This document shows positions 1 through 11,945 of a DNA stretch of 64,000 nucleotides, in pieces (the stretch's first letter is position 1; every line of letters starts with the position of its first letter). Source of the stretch: Alisma plantago-aquatica (taxonomy: Eukaryota > Streptophyta > Magnoliopsida > Alismatales > Alismataceae). A program made the translations under genes and the position numbers. Location of the stretch: positions 301,396,058 through 301,460,057 of the forward strand of contig OY856409.1 of NCBI GenBank assembly GCA_963693085.1. Reading direction: 5' to 3'. The notes under the pieces are model-generated. The model had not been told where the DNA came from. It did not search any database and was given only the letters and a program-made list of their open reading frames with translations.

Positions 1-78
1 GGTATTAATCTCAGTCAATTCACCAGCCAAGTATTGGTATCTACCAATCCTGTGAATATACATCATTATGTTCCATCC

Positions 79-230
79 AGGTATTGGTTTACACCAATCC
101 TATGAATATGTTCCAGCCAGGTATTAGTTTACACCAATCCTGTGAATATGTTCCATATAGGTATTGGTTTACACCAATCCTGTGAATATACATTATATAT
201 TTCCATCCAGGTATTGGACTCTACCAATCA
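79..230. repeat. 40-bp tandem repeat in the 3' LTR of element 1
   Basis: Units start near 81, 121 and 161 with exact 40-bp spacing, and a diverged unit follows. Each unit carries the dyad ATTGGT-TTAC-ACCAAT with perfect 6-bp arms. The partner array in the other LTR has more units. Confidence 0.85.
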
Positions 231-2195
231 TGCGATTATGCATCGTATTGCTAAGGTTTTTGTAGTAGTTGGGATACCTTTATGTTTCCCTTTCACTTTC
301 TTTATGGGATATCAATCCCTTAAACTCATCATTGAATACCACATCACCTTTACTAGGCATTATGTCTCATCTAAGTCATCATACCCATTCACATCCTTTA
401 TGTGATACAAGTATTCTTCATATCTTATTTTGGCATATTCAAAATACTATAGCCCTCATTTGGCTATAATCATAATGCATGTATGACCAAGATTTCATTA
501 TTATCATTATAACCAATTATTATTATTATGTTACGGGGTTCCCATTTCCTTAGTTTATTTTAAACATTGCCATATCTTACATCAATCTCTAGATCATGAG
601 ACTTTTACAAACATCTTATCACCTCTCACTAGGCAACAACCATCTCTAGGTCATAAGACCTATATAAAAATTATACTTGTTGTACAAGTATTTCACATGG
701 ATTACAAGACCCATTTAATCTATATTATATGAAACATCATAGCTCATACCTAGCTATGCTCATTATCTCCTAATACCAGCATGGTTAGTATTTCATGATA
801 ACAACAATACATATCATCAACATACAATACAAGAGAAATACAACCTTCCCATTGCTAGGGTTAGGGTTTTCCCTTTATTAATCGATTAGGGTTTCAAGAT
901 CATACCATCAAGGTTCAAACCTTAATTCATACTCCACTTATATTAGGAGAATCAATATATGTTCATTACATGATTATCACACATGTATAAGTTTCTCTCT
1001 CATCCTCACTAGGATGTTGATTATATCATTTTTTATTAAGTTGTCTCAATCATTCTCCCAAGGTACATTGGCCCACAATTATGAAAATGCATTAAACTCT
1101 TTACATCTTAATGTATAATTTGGCATAACATACTACATGTGTCACTCAATCAAGCATGATGGATTAAGGTGCTTCCACCATATCAGGCATCAAGGTGTAT
1201 GTTATGCTTCCATATCAGGCATCCATACTATGCCTAAGGTGTATCCTCATCACCATATCATGAATCCATATCAGGCTTGAGGTGTATCCTCATCACCATA
1301 TCATGTATTCATATCGGGTACTCAATATTAGGGTTTGCATATCAGGATAGACCCTTATGCTCATAACTCTTCAACTCCATGGTATTGGCCTACCATTCAC
1401 CATATGATTAGTGATAGGCTAAATAATAGGTTGGTATAATTCAACTCAAGTGAACAAACCAATAAGGGTTTGGAATTTCAATGCATATCGGGTTTCACTT
1501 TGCCAAGTTGGGTTTCAACACCATATCGAGTTAGGATGTATACTTGACACCATATTGGATATAAGGTGAGTTCTTGACCCCATATTGTGCACAAGTTGTG
1601 TGTATGTGTCACTCATATGGTCCATGGGGTATAAACTCATCATTGTATTGGGCTTGAGGTAGATACTTGGATCATCTATATCAGGTTGCTCATAATCTAG
1701 GGTTTGTCAAATCGGGTTAAAGGTACTTCGACCCGATATCGAGTTGGAACATGATGATGTTATTATCATAAAGCTCAAGACCTTCATTCTTACTATTGTA
1801 ATTTATGTACAACAGATCTATGAAACTATTATAACTCATGGATTCATCAATTATTCAAGAAAATTCGAAATTGAAAGTAGATCATCAAATATAACAAGAT
1901 TGAGGGTGAATAATAACATAATTGGGTTCAAGTTATATAACCCACCTCAAGAACAACTTCAAAGCTCCAATATCCAAAGCTTCACATTCCCATGGTTGAA
2001 CATGAGCTTCATAACTCCTCTATAGGCAAAGAATCACCATGGATAAGTATTTAGTGAAGAAGAAAAGAAAGGAAGATCTCAACCCTAGATCCATGCTTTA
2101 ATCCAAGGTTGAAGATGATCATGGCCTCACCTTAGGGTTAAGAGTTGAGCTCTTTCTTCTTCCTTAGAACCAAGCACAATACCTCACCACTCATG

Positions 2196-2336
2196 CATGA
2201 TATCCACTCTCTTGTGGATGATATCTCTTCACTTTTGGCTGATATCACTTCACTATGGATGATATCACCTTGCTATGGTTGATATCACCTTGCTATGGCC
2301 GATATCATCTTGTTATGGCCAATACCAAGGCTCTAT
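2196..2336. repeat. 20-bp tandem repeat (3' LTR copy) of element 1
   Basis: About seven units of the GATATCACCTTGCTATGGCC type lie head to tail with a 20-bp period. They sit just downstream, on the minus strand, of the TATA-like box at 2419-2428, so they would fall in the transcribed leader of the element. Confidence 0.85.
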
Positions 2337-3340
2337 GCATGATACCACTTCACCCATGAACGATACCAAAACGAGGTGGTAACGTTAAAAAAAAAATCAC
2401 TAATAGGTGAAAGAAGTGTTATATATAATTGAGGTTCATGAAAAAGAGTGTATATGAGGTGTCATCATTTTAAGCTACTAGGTGCCACGTTTCCATGCAT
2501 GGTTGACTTATGTAAATGCATTCACTCTCATTTATATTGACATGCAAAACACTTGAGGATAATATAAAGATAATATCTCGGCCATCACTTATCTCTTTGG
2601 ATAAGATATATCAACTCAATCACCACTTTATTCATAACCCGATACAACTTTTCCAAGGAAGTTGTAAATGGATACACTTCACCTCCTTGAGGTTCTTAGG
2701 ACGTCATATCCTTTGACAAGAGTCCAAAAACCGATATGGTATCCTCTCTATGGCTCCTTGGCCGATAGGCACTCCCATATCAAGTCTACAACCCGATACA
2801 ACACAAATTAGGGTTTCATATTCAACCCTTTCTTGGTCTTTTCATCACCAAGAGTACCATCACTCAAATATGATTCATACATGGTGTATCCTTCTTTATC
2901 CCTCATTTAAATGATACATAGAGGGAGTAGGGACACTCTAGAGGTGGTAATTGTGCATATCAACCATACATTTTGGGTAAATTACAATTTGTACCAAAAT
3001 TGGTGCACAAGGCACTATCATTATTCAAATATGTTCAAACTTGGAATTTTAGGCTTTTCACAAGACAAAACTTAGAATTATTCTCTCTCTTATGATGTTA
3101 AAACACTTAAGGTACGTTAAACATGTGACATATTGCAATATAACCCTTTATCTTGGATAAATTGCATTTTGGTCCAAAATAAGGGAACATTGCTCAAACA
3201 TTATTCAAACAGGACCAAACTTGAAACATAAGTTTATCACATGATAACAAAATACTTGAAAGGATTATATTAAAGTTATAATAAAATTATTTAAGCTAAA
3301 CAAATAGGGTTAGGCCTAAACCCAGGTCAGAGATGTTACA

Positions 3341-3355
3341 ATTATAAACCCCTAA
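3341..3355 (-). other. Polypurine tract of element 1
   Basis: Read on the minus strand, TTAGGGGTTTATAAT lies directly before the LTR start TGTAACATC. The sequence just upstream, GAGGACGAAATCC, is the usual run-up to the 3' LTR in plant Ty3 chromoviruses. This fixes the element's orientation as minus. Confidence 0.75.
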
Positions 3356-5540
3356 TAAGGATTTCGTCCTCGAAATTCTAGATGAAGGGAGACAATTATT
3401 TCTCATGCATCATACCATCAAGCCTTCATATAACACCTTGATGTCATGGAGATTCCATAGAACTTTGACCAACACAAATTTCTTCCATACATGGTCTTCA
3501 TAGAATCTTTCATACATGACACATACTCATCTGTCCTTTTTATCACTGATTACATAATCAATTATGTGCCAGGTAACACTTTCTTAGTCAGAAGAGTATT
3601 ATACATACTTGTATAACTTGGGTGTCAAACCTCATTGATTTTCCATCTTCTCAACTTACATCTTTATGTAATAAGATTCTTGATCTTGGGAATTTCCCAT
3701 ACCCCTCACTTAGTTTAGCATTTCTCCTTTAAGGAAAGACTAGAGTTACGTTCTGTCACCCATTTGGGACTACAAGTCTTATCATGCTTCTGTTGTGCCA
3801 TTCTAATCTGCTGACACAATACTAACTTACTTATGACTTGTACCAACCATCCCGCTAGCTATTTATTTTCTTGTCATAAGGTGAGGCTACCTATCAAAGA
3901 AGAACTATCTCAGAGGTATCTCTAGATGTTATTTGTATAAGTTGCCTCAACAGATCTAGATAGGGATATTCTAAGAAATCATACTTAGCCTGATAAGCTT
4001 TTCCCAAGATGATCCTACTATTGTCCCTTCAATTAATACATCCTTATTAATGTCATGTTTATGCAGAGCATAAACCCCTAACGTATGATGTCCATAGCAT
4101 AGTATGTAACTAGACTAATCTCACAGTTGGCCCCTCCTAGGTAACCAACATTAATCATCTTATCATGAGTTATGTTCTCATTATTTCATACCATTGAAAG
4201 TCCTTTGGATAGGATTCCTTACCCTAGTATCCATCACATGTACCCAAAAACACATCACATCCTCATCGTTTCCATCTTCTGTTGTTATTACCAAAGGCAA
4301 ACATATAATAGGACCTTTCTTTCACCTTGGAATATTACTTATCACATATAACTTTGTCTTAGAACCAAAATCCAGGACTAGCTGACTCTTTTGAAAGTAC
4401 CCATATATAGGTTACTTCTATCCCACACACCTCAAGTGTCATAAGACTTACTTGATTGCCATGTCCTTGAAAGGGAAGAACACAAGGAAACATACTTCTT
4501 TTATCACACCATCATTATATAGGTTGTTTATCAAGGAAAAGAGATTATCACCTCTTTTGATTACTACATGAACTTTCAATTGTTCATGTGTCATTCAATC
4601 TTGTTTCATCTTAGGTTCTTTGCCACCACCATGGGAACTATAAAAATGATCACATGTCATAATTTTTTTCTTCGTTATTGTCTAGTATGTTCATGAACAT
4701 TTTCTGATCTTATAAATATCCACATCATAGAAAAGATCTTTACTCTTCACATGTTCTTTAGAACACATAGAATGCATAACACTCGAGATCTCAACCCATT
4801 ATCACATTACTAGGGATTATCATCCCTTAGCATTATCATCATCATGATTACTAGATCTGGGTATTCAAACCCTTAGTTGATCACTGAACACTGTTACCAC
4901 TTATCAGGTAACCATTACCTGTAGGTCCTCAGACCAAGGTATACATTATACTCAACATCTTCTTTTGTTAATAAGTTGATATGTGATTAACTCAGATTCC
5001 TTCTTATAGCAATTAGGATGTGGTAGAAATATGTGTGCCACATCTCCTATTTCATTATGCTCTTTTAGATTGTCTTAAAATGACTACTTGATCAGAGTAA
5101 TTAGAAAGACAGCAATCTAAGAGTCTCATACTTACCTTGCCTTCAATATTTGAATACCTGGCGAGGGTATTCAAGAACTGAAATTAGGTAGTATGCATTT
5201 TGTTTTATATTATGTTTCTTACTCTTATCATCTCTTTAGATTTTTTCTACTTAGTATCTCCAATTTTCTCTATGTGTTTCTTTTATATCTCTTCCCTTTC
5301 TACATGAAGAGAGAAATTTCAAAACATATAAGAGAATATTGGACTGAATATAGGTTCTCATCCTTTTTATCTCTTCCTCGTGTCCTCATAGGACTAATCA
5401 AAGGAATCTCAATAATAACTACCTTTCTTATAATTAGTAGGCAGAGAGAAGAAAAGGAAACATAATTCAAAATGAAAAGTTCTATCTGACATGTTACCTC
5501 TTACGGGTTATCTAGTGTCTTGGCTGTTGGGTCACCTTAT
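3356..5540 (-). pseudogene. Element 1 pol remnant (integrase C-terminus / chromodomain end recognisable)
   Basis: This block lies between the gag zinc knuckle and the polypurine tract and has no long open frame on the minus strand. Near 3425-3480 the minus strand gives LVKVLWNLHDIK, which resembles the LVKVLW part of the chromodomain-like tail of Tekay/Del chromoviruses. Near 3790-3830 it gives RMAQQKHDKTC, which resembles the RI-AQSRQKSYAD stretch at the integrase C-terminus. No protease, RT or RNase H could be recognised, so the block is a heavily deleted and shifted pol. The family resemblance is from memory and weak, but position and order fit. The open frames on the plus strand at 4194-4385 and 5193-5465 look spurious. 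Confidence 0.5.
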
Positions 5541-5553
5541 TATTTTTTCTTGG

Positions 5554-6581
5554 ACACTGCCACCTCAGATGTCCTATTTTTCCACATTTATGGCAAGCTC
5601 AGACCCTACTTTGTGAGCTAGACAAGATCCTTGTTGATACTAAAGGTACACTTGGAATTCCTGGAGGTATACTCCAACCTCGGTCCTCACTTGGTGACCA
5701 TTGCATTGGTGTACGAAATTTTTGTTGAATCGGTGATACTGAAAAGTTTGGTTGTTTATTACCACTACTCAACTATTCATGTGACTGTGTGGACCCCCTT
5801 TTGAGGTTTTCCTCATGTTTCTTTGTAAGAGACCTTTCTATCCTCTAGACAGATTCCATGAATGTGGTGAATCTCTCTCTACTTTCTAATGCAGCTGCCG
5901 AGATAAACACCTCAGCATTCAGTCCTTTCTCAAAACGTCAGATCCTTTCCTACTCAGTAGCAACCATTTGAGGACAAAACCGCATAAGTTCCATGAATCT
6001 AGCTTCATACTCATTAATTGACATGGTTCCTTGCCGAACCTTCTCAAACTGTGAGATCTTTTCGTCTAAGTATGTTTGTGGAAAATACTTATTGACGAAT
6101 TCTTGACGAAATTCCTCCCAAGCATCCTCTTCATCATTCCTTTTTACATCTTCTATGGCCCACCAGCGGCCAACACTACCCTTTAAAAGGTATACAACAT
6201 GTTTGAATTTGTCAGCATTTGGGATAATAAGGATCTTAAAAGCCTTTCTAACTTAGTGAGCCATAGATCAACATCTATTGGGTCAGTTGTTCCAGCATAT
6301 TCTATATCTCCTACATGGTGTAGCCATTCAAAAGTCTTACCAGACCCATGTCCCTCATTGGGAATTGGTGCCCTAGGTGCTGGTGCTGGCATCCGGTCTG
6401 CAATATGCATTACTGTGGTGATGAATTGCCCAAAAAGAGCATGAAAGGCTGGGTTTTCTAGCATAGCTTTATCAAAATAGGGATTCTCGGGCATTGATTC
6501 CTCTCTTGCCTAATCCCTTGCACCTCCTACTGGTGCAACTACATTGCTCTCAACAATGTGTTCCTCATGTTCTCCAAACAT
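5554..6581 (-). pseudogene. Element 1 gag (capsid domain plus CCHC zinc knuckle), frameshifted
   Basis: This is the structural gag of a Ty3-type retrotransposon. A possible start lies at 6581 with one in-frame stop before the clear MPENPYF segment at 6494. FEWLHHVGDIEYAGTTDP and WLTKLERLLR match the start of the plant retrotransposon gag domain. After a frameshift near 6190 the domain continues with GRWWAIEDVK, WEEFRQEFVNKYFP, QFEKVRQGTMS and NEYEA. A perfect CX2CX4HX4C knuckle, CHKCGKIGHLRWQC, lies at 5554-5595. The gene starts about 120 bp downstream of the primer binding site, as expected. Stops and shifts make it non-functional. Confidence 0.85.
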
Positions 6582-6702
6582 CTTAAACTTTAAGCTTTAC
6601 CCCTTCTTCTGCATAAGCAGAAGTCACTATAAGATATACTGCTGGTCACTTAGAATAGACTCAACACCTTAGTCCTATGTCTCTGTAGACTCAGCAAACC
6701 TT

Positions 6703-6716
6703 AAGTTTTGATACCA
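6703..6716 (-). other. Primer binding site of element 1 (tRNA-iMet type)
   Basis: The minus strand reads TGGTATCAAAACTT a few bases after the LTR end. It matches the plant initiator-Met site TGGTATCAGAGC with small changes. Confidence 0.8.
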
Positions 6717-7654
6717 AAACTTGTGACGAACGCTATCAAATCGACAACCAAATCTTCATATTAAATATACCGAATAAACATTAACCATGGATTAACAAAA
6801 ATCACTAAAAATTTAAACCATTTTGCAAAGAGATCCATTTCTAGGAAACTTCTTAAGAAAAGAACCAAAGTAATATATACATCATGGTTCACATTGTACA
6901 TACATTGTACCATCTCATATCAAGGATAACCTATATCAGTTGCTTTGCCAAAATGTATACATAAGCAATGTAAAACCTCGAGGTATATAAGCCAAAATCT
7001 CAAATTGTTTATAAAACCATTATGTACTGACTCCAAGGACCTGAGAGTACAAAGATGACATATAGGAATTTTATCTACTAGACACGACAGATAGTACACT
7101 CAACCTGAGCTATTATTGTTGTCCTTGTTGATGTTGTCCTTCCTTTGTGGTACATTCTCTACCTCCTTGTACACGTCCACCTAAAAATTATGGATCCCAC
7201 AAGGTGAGACAATTGTCCCAGTGAGAAATATAACTCTCCGCCAACAATGTTATTATCACAGGTAAATAGTATGAAACTGAGCAGAGGATCTTTTATATTA
7301 ATAATCAAGATTAATCATTGTTGATAAGTAGATTAGAACAATCTCATATTATAAAGCATTGCAACTATCTATGATACAGCAGTAAATCATATATTCTCTT
7401 TATTAGGAATATGAAGAACATGTATATTGTTTACCAATCATGCTATAACAACATCTGAAGCTTATTTTGTGACAATATTATCATGGTATGATATTAGTGA
7501 ATCATTCACATTTCCAGGTGTTGGCCTCAGTCAATCCACCAGTCAGGTATTAGTATCTACCAATCTTGTGAATATACCATATAGGTATTAATCTCAATCA
7601 ATTCGCCAACCAGGTATTGGTATATACCAATCCTGTGAATGTACATCATTATGT

Positions 7655-7890
7655 TCCAGCCAGGTATTGGTTTACACCAATCATGTGAATGTGTTCCAGT
7701 CATGTATTGGTTTACACCAATATTGTGAATATGTTCCAGCCAGGTATTGGTTTACACCAATCCTGTGAATATGTTCCAGGTAGGTATTGGTTTACACCAA
7801 TCCTGTGAATATGTTCCAACCAAGTATTGATTTACACCAATCCTGTGAATATACATTATATATTTCCATCCAGGTATTGGACTCTACCAA
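7655..7890. repeat. 40-bp tandem repeat in the 5' LTR of element 1
   Basis: Units begin at 7661, 7701, 7741, 7781 and 7821 in exact 40-bp register, and a diverged unit begins near 7871. The other LTR has only three exact-phase units, so copy number changed after insertion. Each unit has the ATTGGT/ACCAAT dyad. Confidence 0.9.
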
Positions 7891-8940
7891 TCCTGTGATT
7901 ATGCATCGTATTGCTAAGGATTTCATAGTAGTTGGGATACCTTTATGTTTCCCTTTCACTTTATTTATGGGATATCAATCCCTTAAACTCATCATTGAAT
8001 ACCACATCACCTTTACTAGGCATTATGCCTCGGCCAAGTCATCATACTCATTCACATCCTTTATGTGATACAAGTATTCTTCATATCTTATTTTGGCATA
8101 TTCAAAATACTATAGCCCTCATTTGTCTATAACCATAATGCATGTATGACTAAGATTTCATTATTATCATTATAACCATTTATTATTATTACTATGTTAC
8201 AGGGTTCCCATTTCCTTAGTTTATTTTAAACATTTCCATCTCTTACATCAATCTCTAGATCATGAGACTTTTATAAACATCTTGTCACCTCTCACTAGGA
8301 AACAACCATCTTTAGATCATAAGACCTATATAAACATTATACTTGTTGTACAAGTATTTCACATGGATTACAAGACCCATTTAATCTGTATTTTATGAAA
8401 CATCATAGCTCATACCTAGCTATGCTCATTATCTCCTACTACCAACATGGTTAGTATTTCATGATAACAGCAATACATATCATCACCTTGAAATACAAGA
8501 GAAATACAACCTTCCCATCGCTAGGGTTAGGGTTTTCCCTTTATTAATCGATTAGGGTTTTAAGATCATACCATCAAAGTTCAAACCCTAATTCATACTC
8601 CACTCATATTAGGATTACCAATTTATGTTCATTACATGATTATCACACATGTATAAGTTTCTCTCTCATAATCATTAGGATGTTGATTACATCATTCTTT
8701 ATTAACTTGGCTTAATCCTTCTCCCAAAGTAAATTGGCCCACAATTATCAAAATACATTAAACTCTTTACATCTTAATGTATAATTTGACATAACACACT
8801 ACATGTGTCACTCAATCAAGCATTTTGGATTGAGGTGCTTCCACCATATCGGGCATCAAGGTGTATGTTATGATTCCATATCAGGCATCCATACCATGCC
8901 TAAGGTGTATCCTTATCACCATATCATGCATCCATATCGG

Positions 8941-9000
8941 GCTTGAGGTGTATCCTCATCACCATATCGGGCTTGAGGTGTATCCTCATCACCATATCAT
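8941..9000. repeat. 30-bp perfect duplication in the LTR of element 1
   Basis: A 30-bp unit beginning GCTTGAGGTGTATCCTCATC occurs twice in a row at 8941 and 8971. The matching place in the other LTR, near 1270, has one unit. Confidence 0.85.
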
Positions 9001-9904
9001 GTATCCATATCGGGTTACTCAATATTAGGGTTTGCATATCGAGATAGACCCTTATGCTCATAACTCTTCAACTCTTCATGGTATCGGCCTACACTTCACC
9101 ATATGATTAGTGATAGGCTAAATAACAGGTTGGTCTAATTCAACTCAAGTGTACAAACCAATAAGGGTTTGGAATTCCAATGCATATCGGGTTTCACTTT
9201 GCCATGTTGGGTTTCAACACCATATCGGGTTAGGATGTATACTTGACACCATATCGGGTATAAGGTGAGTGTTTGACCCCATATCATGCACAAGGTGTGT
9301 GCATGTGTCACTCATATCATCCATGGGGTATAAAATCATCATTGTATCAGGCTTGAGGTAGATACTTGGATCAAATATATCGGGTTGCTCATAATCTAGG
9401 GTTTGTCATATCGAGTTAGAGGTACTTCAACTCGATATCGGGTTGGACCATGATGATGTTATCATCATCAAGATCAAGACCTTCGTTCTTACTGTTCTAA
9501 TTTATGGAAAACAGATCCATAAAACTATTAGAACTCATGGATTCATCAATTATTCAAGAAAATTCGAAATTGAAAGTAGATCATCAAATATAGAAAGATT
9601 GAGGGTGAATAATAATATAATTGGGTTTAAGTTATATAACCCGCCTTAAGAACAACTTCAAAGTGCCAAGATCCAAAGATTCACATTCCCAAGGTTTAAG
9701 ATGATCTTCAAAACTCCTCTATAGGTAAAGAATCACCATGGATAAGTATTTGGTGAAGAAGAAAAGAAAGGAAGATCTCAACCCTAGATCCATGCTTTAA
9801 TCTAAGGTTGAAGATGATCATGGCCTCACCTTAGGGTTTAGACTTGAGCTCCTTTTTGTTCCTTAGTACCAATCACGATACCTCACCACTCATGCAACAT
9901 ATCC

Positions 9905-10066
9905 CCTCTATTGTGGCTGATATATATTCACTTGTGGCCGATATCACTTCACTATGGCCGATATCACCTTGCTATGGCCAATATCATCTTGCTATGGCTG
10001 ATATCATCTTGCTATGTCTGATATCATCTTGCTATGGCTGATATCGTCTTGCTATGGCTGATACAA
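9905..10066. repeat. 20-bp tandem repeat (5' LTR copy) of element 1
   Basis: At least eight units of the GATATCATCTTGCTATGGCT type run in exact 20-bp phase. Each contains GATATC or a one-base variant of it. Confidence 0.9.
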
Positions 10067-10180
10067 AGGCCCTATGCATGATACCACTTCACCCATGCAT
10101 GATACCAAGACACTATGCACGTTATCTAAGAGAAAGAGGGTGGTAAATTTTGAAAAAAATCACTAATAGGTGAAAGAAGT

Positions 10181-10190
10181 GGTATATATA
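10181..10190 (-). promoter_or_regulatory. Probable TATA box of the element 1 LTR
   Basis: The minus strand reads TATATATACC. The box is conserved with a small change in the other LTR (2419-2428). It lies upstream, on the minus strand, of the 20-bp array and the inferred leader. Confidence 0.45.
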
Positions 10191-11102
10191 GTTGAGGTTC
10201 ATGAAAAAGAGTGTATATGAGGAGTCATCATTTTAAGCTACTAGGTGACACGTGTCCATGCATTGTTGACACATGTACATGCATGCATTATCATTTATCT
10301 TGACATGAAAACCACTTGAGGATAATCTAGGGATAATATCTCGGCCATCACCTATCTATTTGGATAAGATATATCAACTCAATCACCAATTTATTCATAA
10401 CCCGATGCAACTTTTCCAAGGAAGTTGTAAACCGATACACTTCACCTCCTTCAGGTGCTTAGACTGGAATGTCCTTTTCCAAGATTCCACAAACCAATAT
10501 GGGATCCCCTCTATGGCTCCTTGGCCGATAGGCACTCCCATATCAAGTCTACAACCTGATACAACTCAAATTAGGGTTTCATATCCAACCCTTTCTTGGT
10601 CTTTTCATCACCAAGAGTACCATCACTCAAATATGATTAAAAAATGGTGTCTACTTATTTCTCACTCCTCTAAATGATACATAGAGTGAGTAGGGACACT
10701 CAATAGGTGGTAATTTTTCATATCAACCCTACATTTTGGGTAAATTACAATTTGCACCAAAATTGGTGCACAAGGCACTAGCATTATTCAAACAAGTTCA
10801 AACTTGGAATTTTAGGCTTTCCACAAGACACCACTTAGCATTATTATCTCTCTTATGATGTTAAAACACTTAAGGTACATTCAAAATGTGACATATTGCA
10901 ATATAACCCCTTATCTTGGGTAAATTGCATTTTGGTCCAAAATAAGGGAACATTGCTCAAACATTATTCAAATAGGACCAGACTTGAAACATAAGTTTGT
11001 CACATGATAAAAAATACTTTAGAGGATTATATTAAAGTTATAAGCAAATTATTTAAGCTAAACAAATAGGGTTAGCCCTAAACCCAGGTCAGGGATGTTA
11101 CA

Positions 11103-11945
11103 TTGGATCCCACTAAAGAAGTCTTCACACAAAGTATTCCCTATGCCCCAAGAGTACCATTCCCCTACAAGTTAACCATGGCTCACCTAAAGAAGAGATA
11201 TGAGAAGTTCATGGAGGAAGTAAAGAAGTTGCATCTAGATATTCTATTTCTAGATGCAATTGAGGAAATGCCTACTTATGCTAAATTCTTCAAAGACCTA
11301 ATTATGAAGAGGAGGATAGGTTGTCACGTTGAGACAGTGCAACTAGCAAAGATGTCGAGTGGTTTTATTCAAGCTACCATGCCCACAAACGAAAGAGACC
11401 CAGGAGCATTTAATATTCCTTTCAATGTTGAGGACAATGTAGAAAGAAACAGACTTGCTGATCTAGGAGCAAGTATCAGTCTTATGCCCCTTTCTTTAGC
11501 CAAAAGGCTTGGATTGAAAAACATGGTGAAGACAACCATGAGAATTCAACTTACTGACCACACCTTTACAAAGCTAGTAGGAGTGGTAGAGGATGTCCCA
11601 TTCTACATCAGAAGGTTCTTTATACCCTATGATATAGTGGTGATTGACACTGTTGAAGATCCATCATGCCCCATGATATTTGGAAGACCATTCCTCACCA
11701 CCGAGAGAGCCCTAATAGATGTCATTGAGGGAATCTTAAATCTCTACATTGGTAATGACCAAATCGATTTTTGTGTAGAAGAATCCATGAGAGGACCATC
11801 TCTTTTTGAGTCAACCTATTTTATGGACAATTATACTCAATATTGTGAGGAAGTACAAGAAAGCAATGTGATAGTCGACCATCTCATGCGGACCTTGAAC
11901 AATCTTGATCCCAATCTAGAAGACCTCGAAGTGTTGAGATTCTAG
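11103..11945 (+). pseudogene. Element A gag-pol fragment: Athila-type aspartic protease region
   Basis: This is a 280-codon open fragment, cut at its 5' end by element 1, so the first codon is the insertion border (TTG) and not a start. The segment before residue 80 matches the Athila linker (PFPYKL, EEMPTYAKFFKDLI). The retropepsin active site is DLGAS at residues 120-124, a form typical of Athila, and the downstream motif FGRPFL is at residues 193-198. A virus-type aspartic protease here would cut the gag-pol polyprotein. This is the best preserved coding piece of the element, but it ends in a stop before the RT. Confidence 0.9.

Larger units (their letters stand above)
1..3340 (-). repeat. 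Element 1, 3' LTR (partial)
   Basis: Position 1 corresponds to 7584 in the other LTR, so about 860 bp of this copy lie outside the window. Its inner end is the GTTACA at 3335-3340. It carries the same three repeat arrays as the other LTR but with fewer units. No gene is visible in it; the short open frames are not conserved between the copies in a coding manner. TATA-like TTATATATAA lies at 2419-2428, promoter orientation minus. Confidence 0.9.
1..11102 (-). mobile_element. Element 1: Ty3-type LTR retrotransposon with 4.4 kb LTRs, decayed, runs off the left edge
   Basis: The blocks 1-3340 and 7584-11102 are two copies of one sequence, and both end in the same GTTACA terminus. Read on the minus strand the order is 5' LTR (11102 down to 6722), primer binding site, gag, remnant pol, polypurine tract, 3' LTR (3340 down past position 1). 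Only about 3.4 kb separates the LTRs, so most of pol is deleted. The outer end lies directly against Athila-type protease coding sequence at 11103, so this element inserted into Athila element A. The second target-site copy lies outside the window. A sample of aligned LTR sequence differs by about 7% by eye. Confidence 0.9.
6722..11102 (-). repeat. Element 1, 5' LTR (complete, 4381 bp)
   Basis: On the plus strand it runs from TGTGACGAACG to GGATGTTACA, with TG..CA ends. It is unusually long for a Ty3 LTR, and much of it is simple internal repetition: a 40-bp array, a 30-bp duplication, a 20-bp array, and dozens of scattered ATATCGGG / CCGATAT words between about 8840 and 10560. A minus-strand TATA-like box lies at 10181-10190. 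No gene is supported in this stretch. Confidence 0.9.

Noticed and set aside
838..900. Telomere-like CCCTAA/TTAGGG words
   Set aside because: Isolated TTAGGGTTT-type words occur in many LTR leaders here but never in tandem arrays.
5193..5465. 90-codon plus-strand frame with a hydrophobic start as a membrane protein
   Set aside because: It lies antisense to element 1's pol remnant, in AT-rich sequence that yields Phe/Leu/Ser-rich frames by chance.
7655..7890. CRISPR-like array
   Set aside because: The 40-bp units are head to tail with no unique spacers and lie in an LTR.
11103..11945. The 280-codon open frame as a host aspartic protease gene
   Set aside because: DLGAS plus FGRPFL and the continuing RT, RNase H and integrase on the same strand show retrotransposon pol; its first codon is an insertion border.
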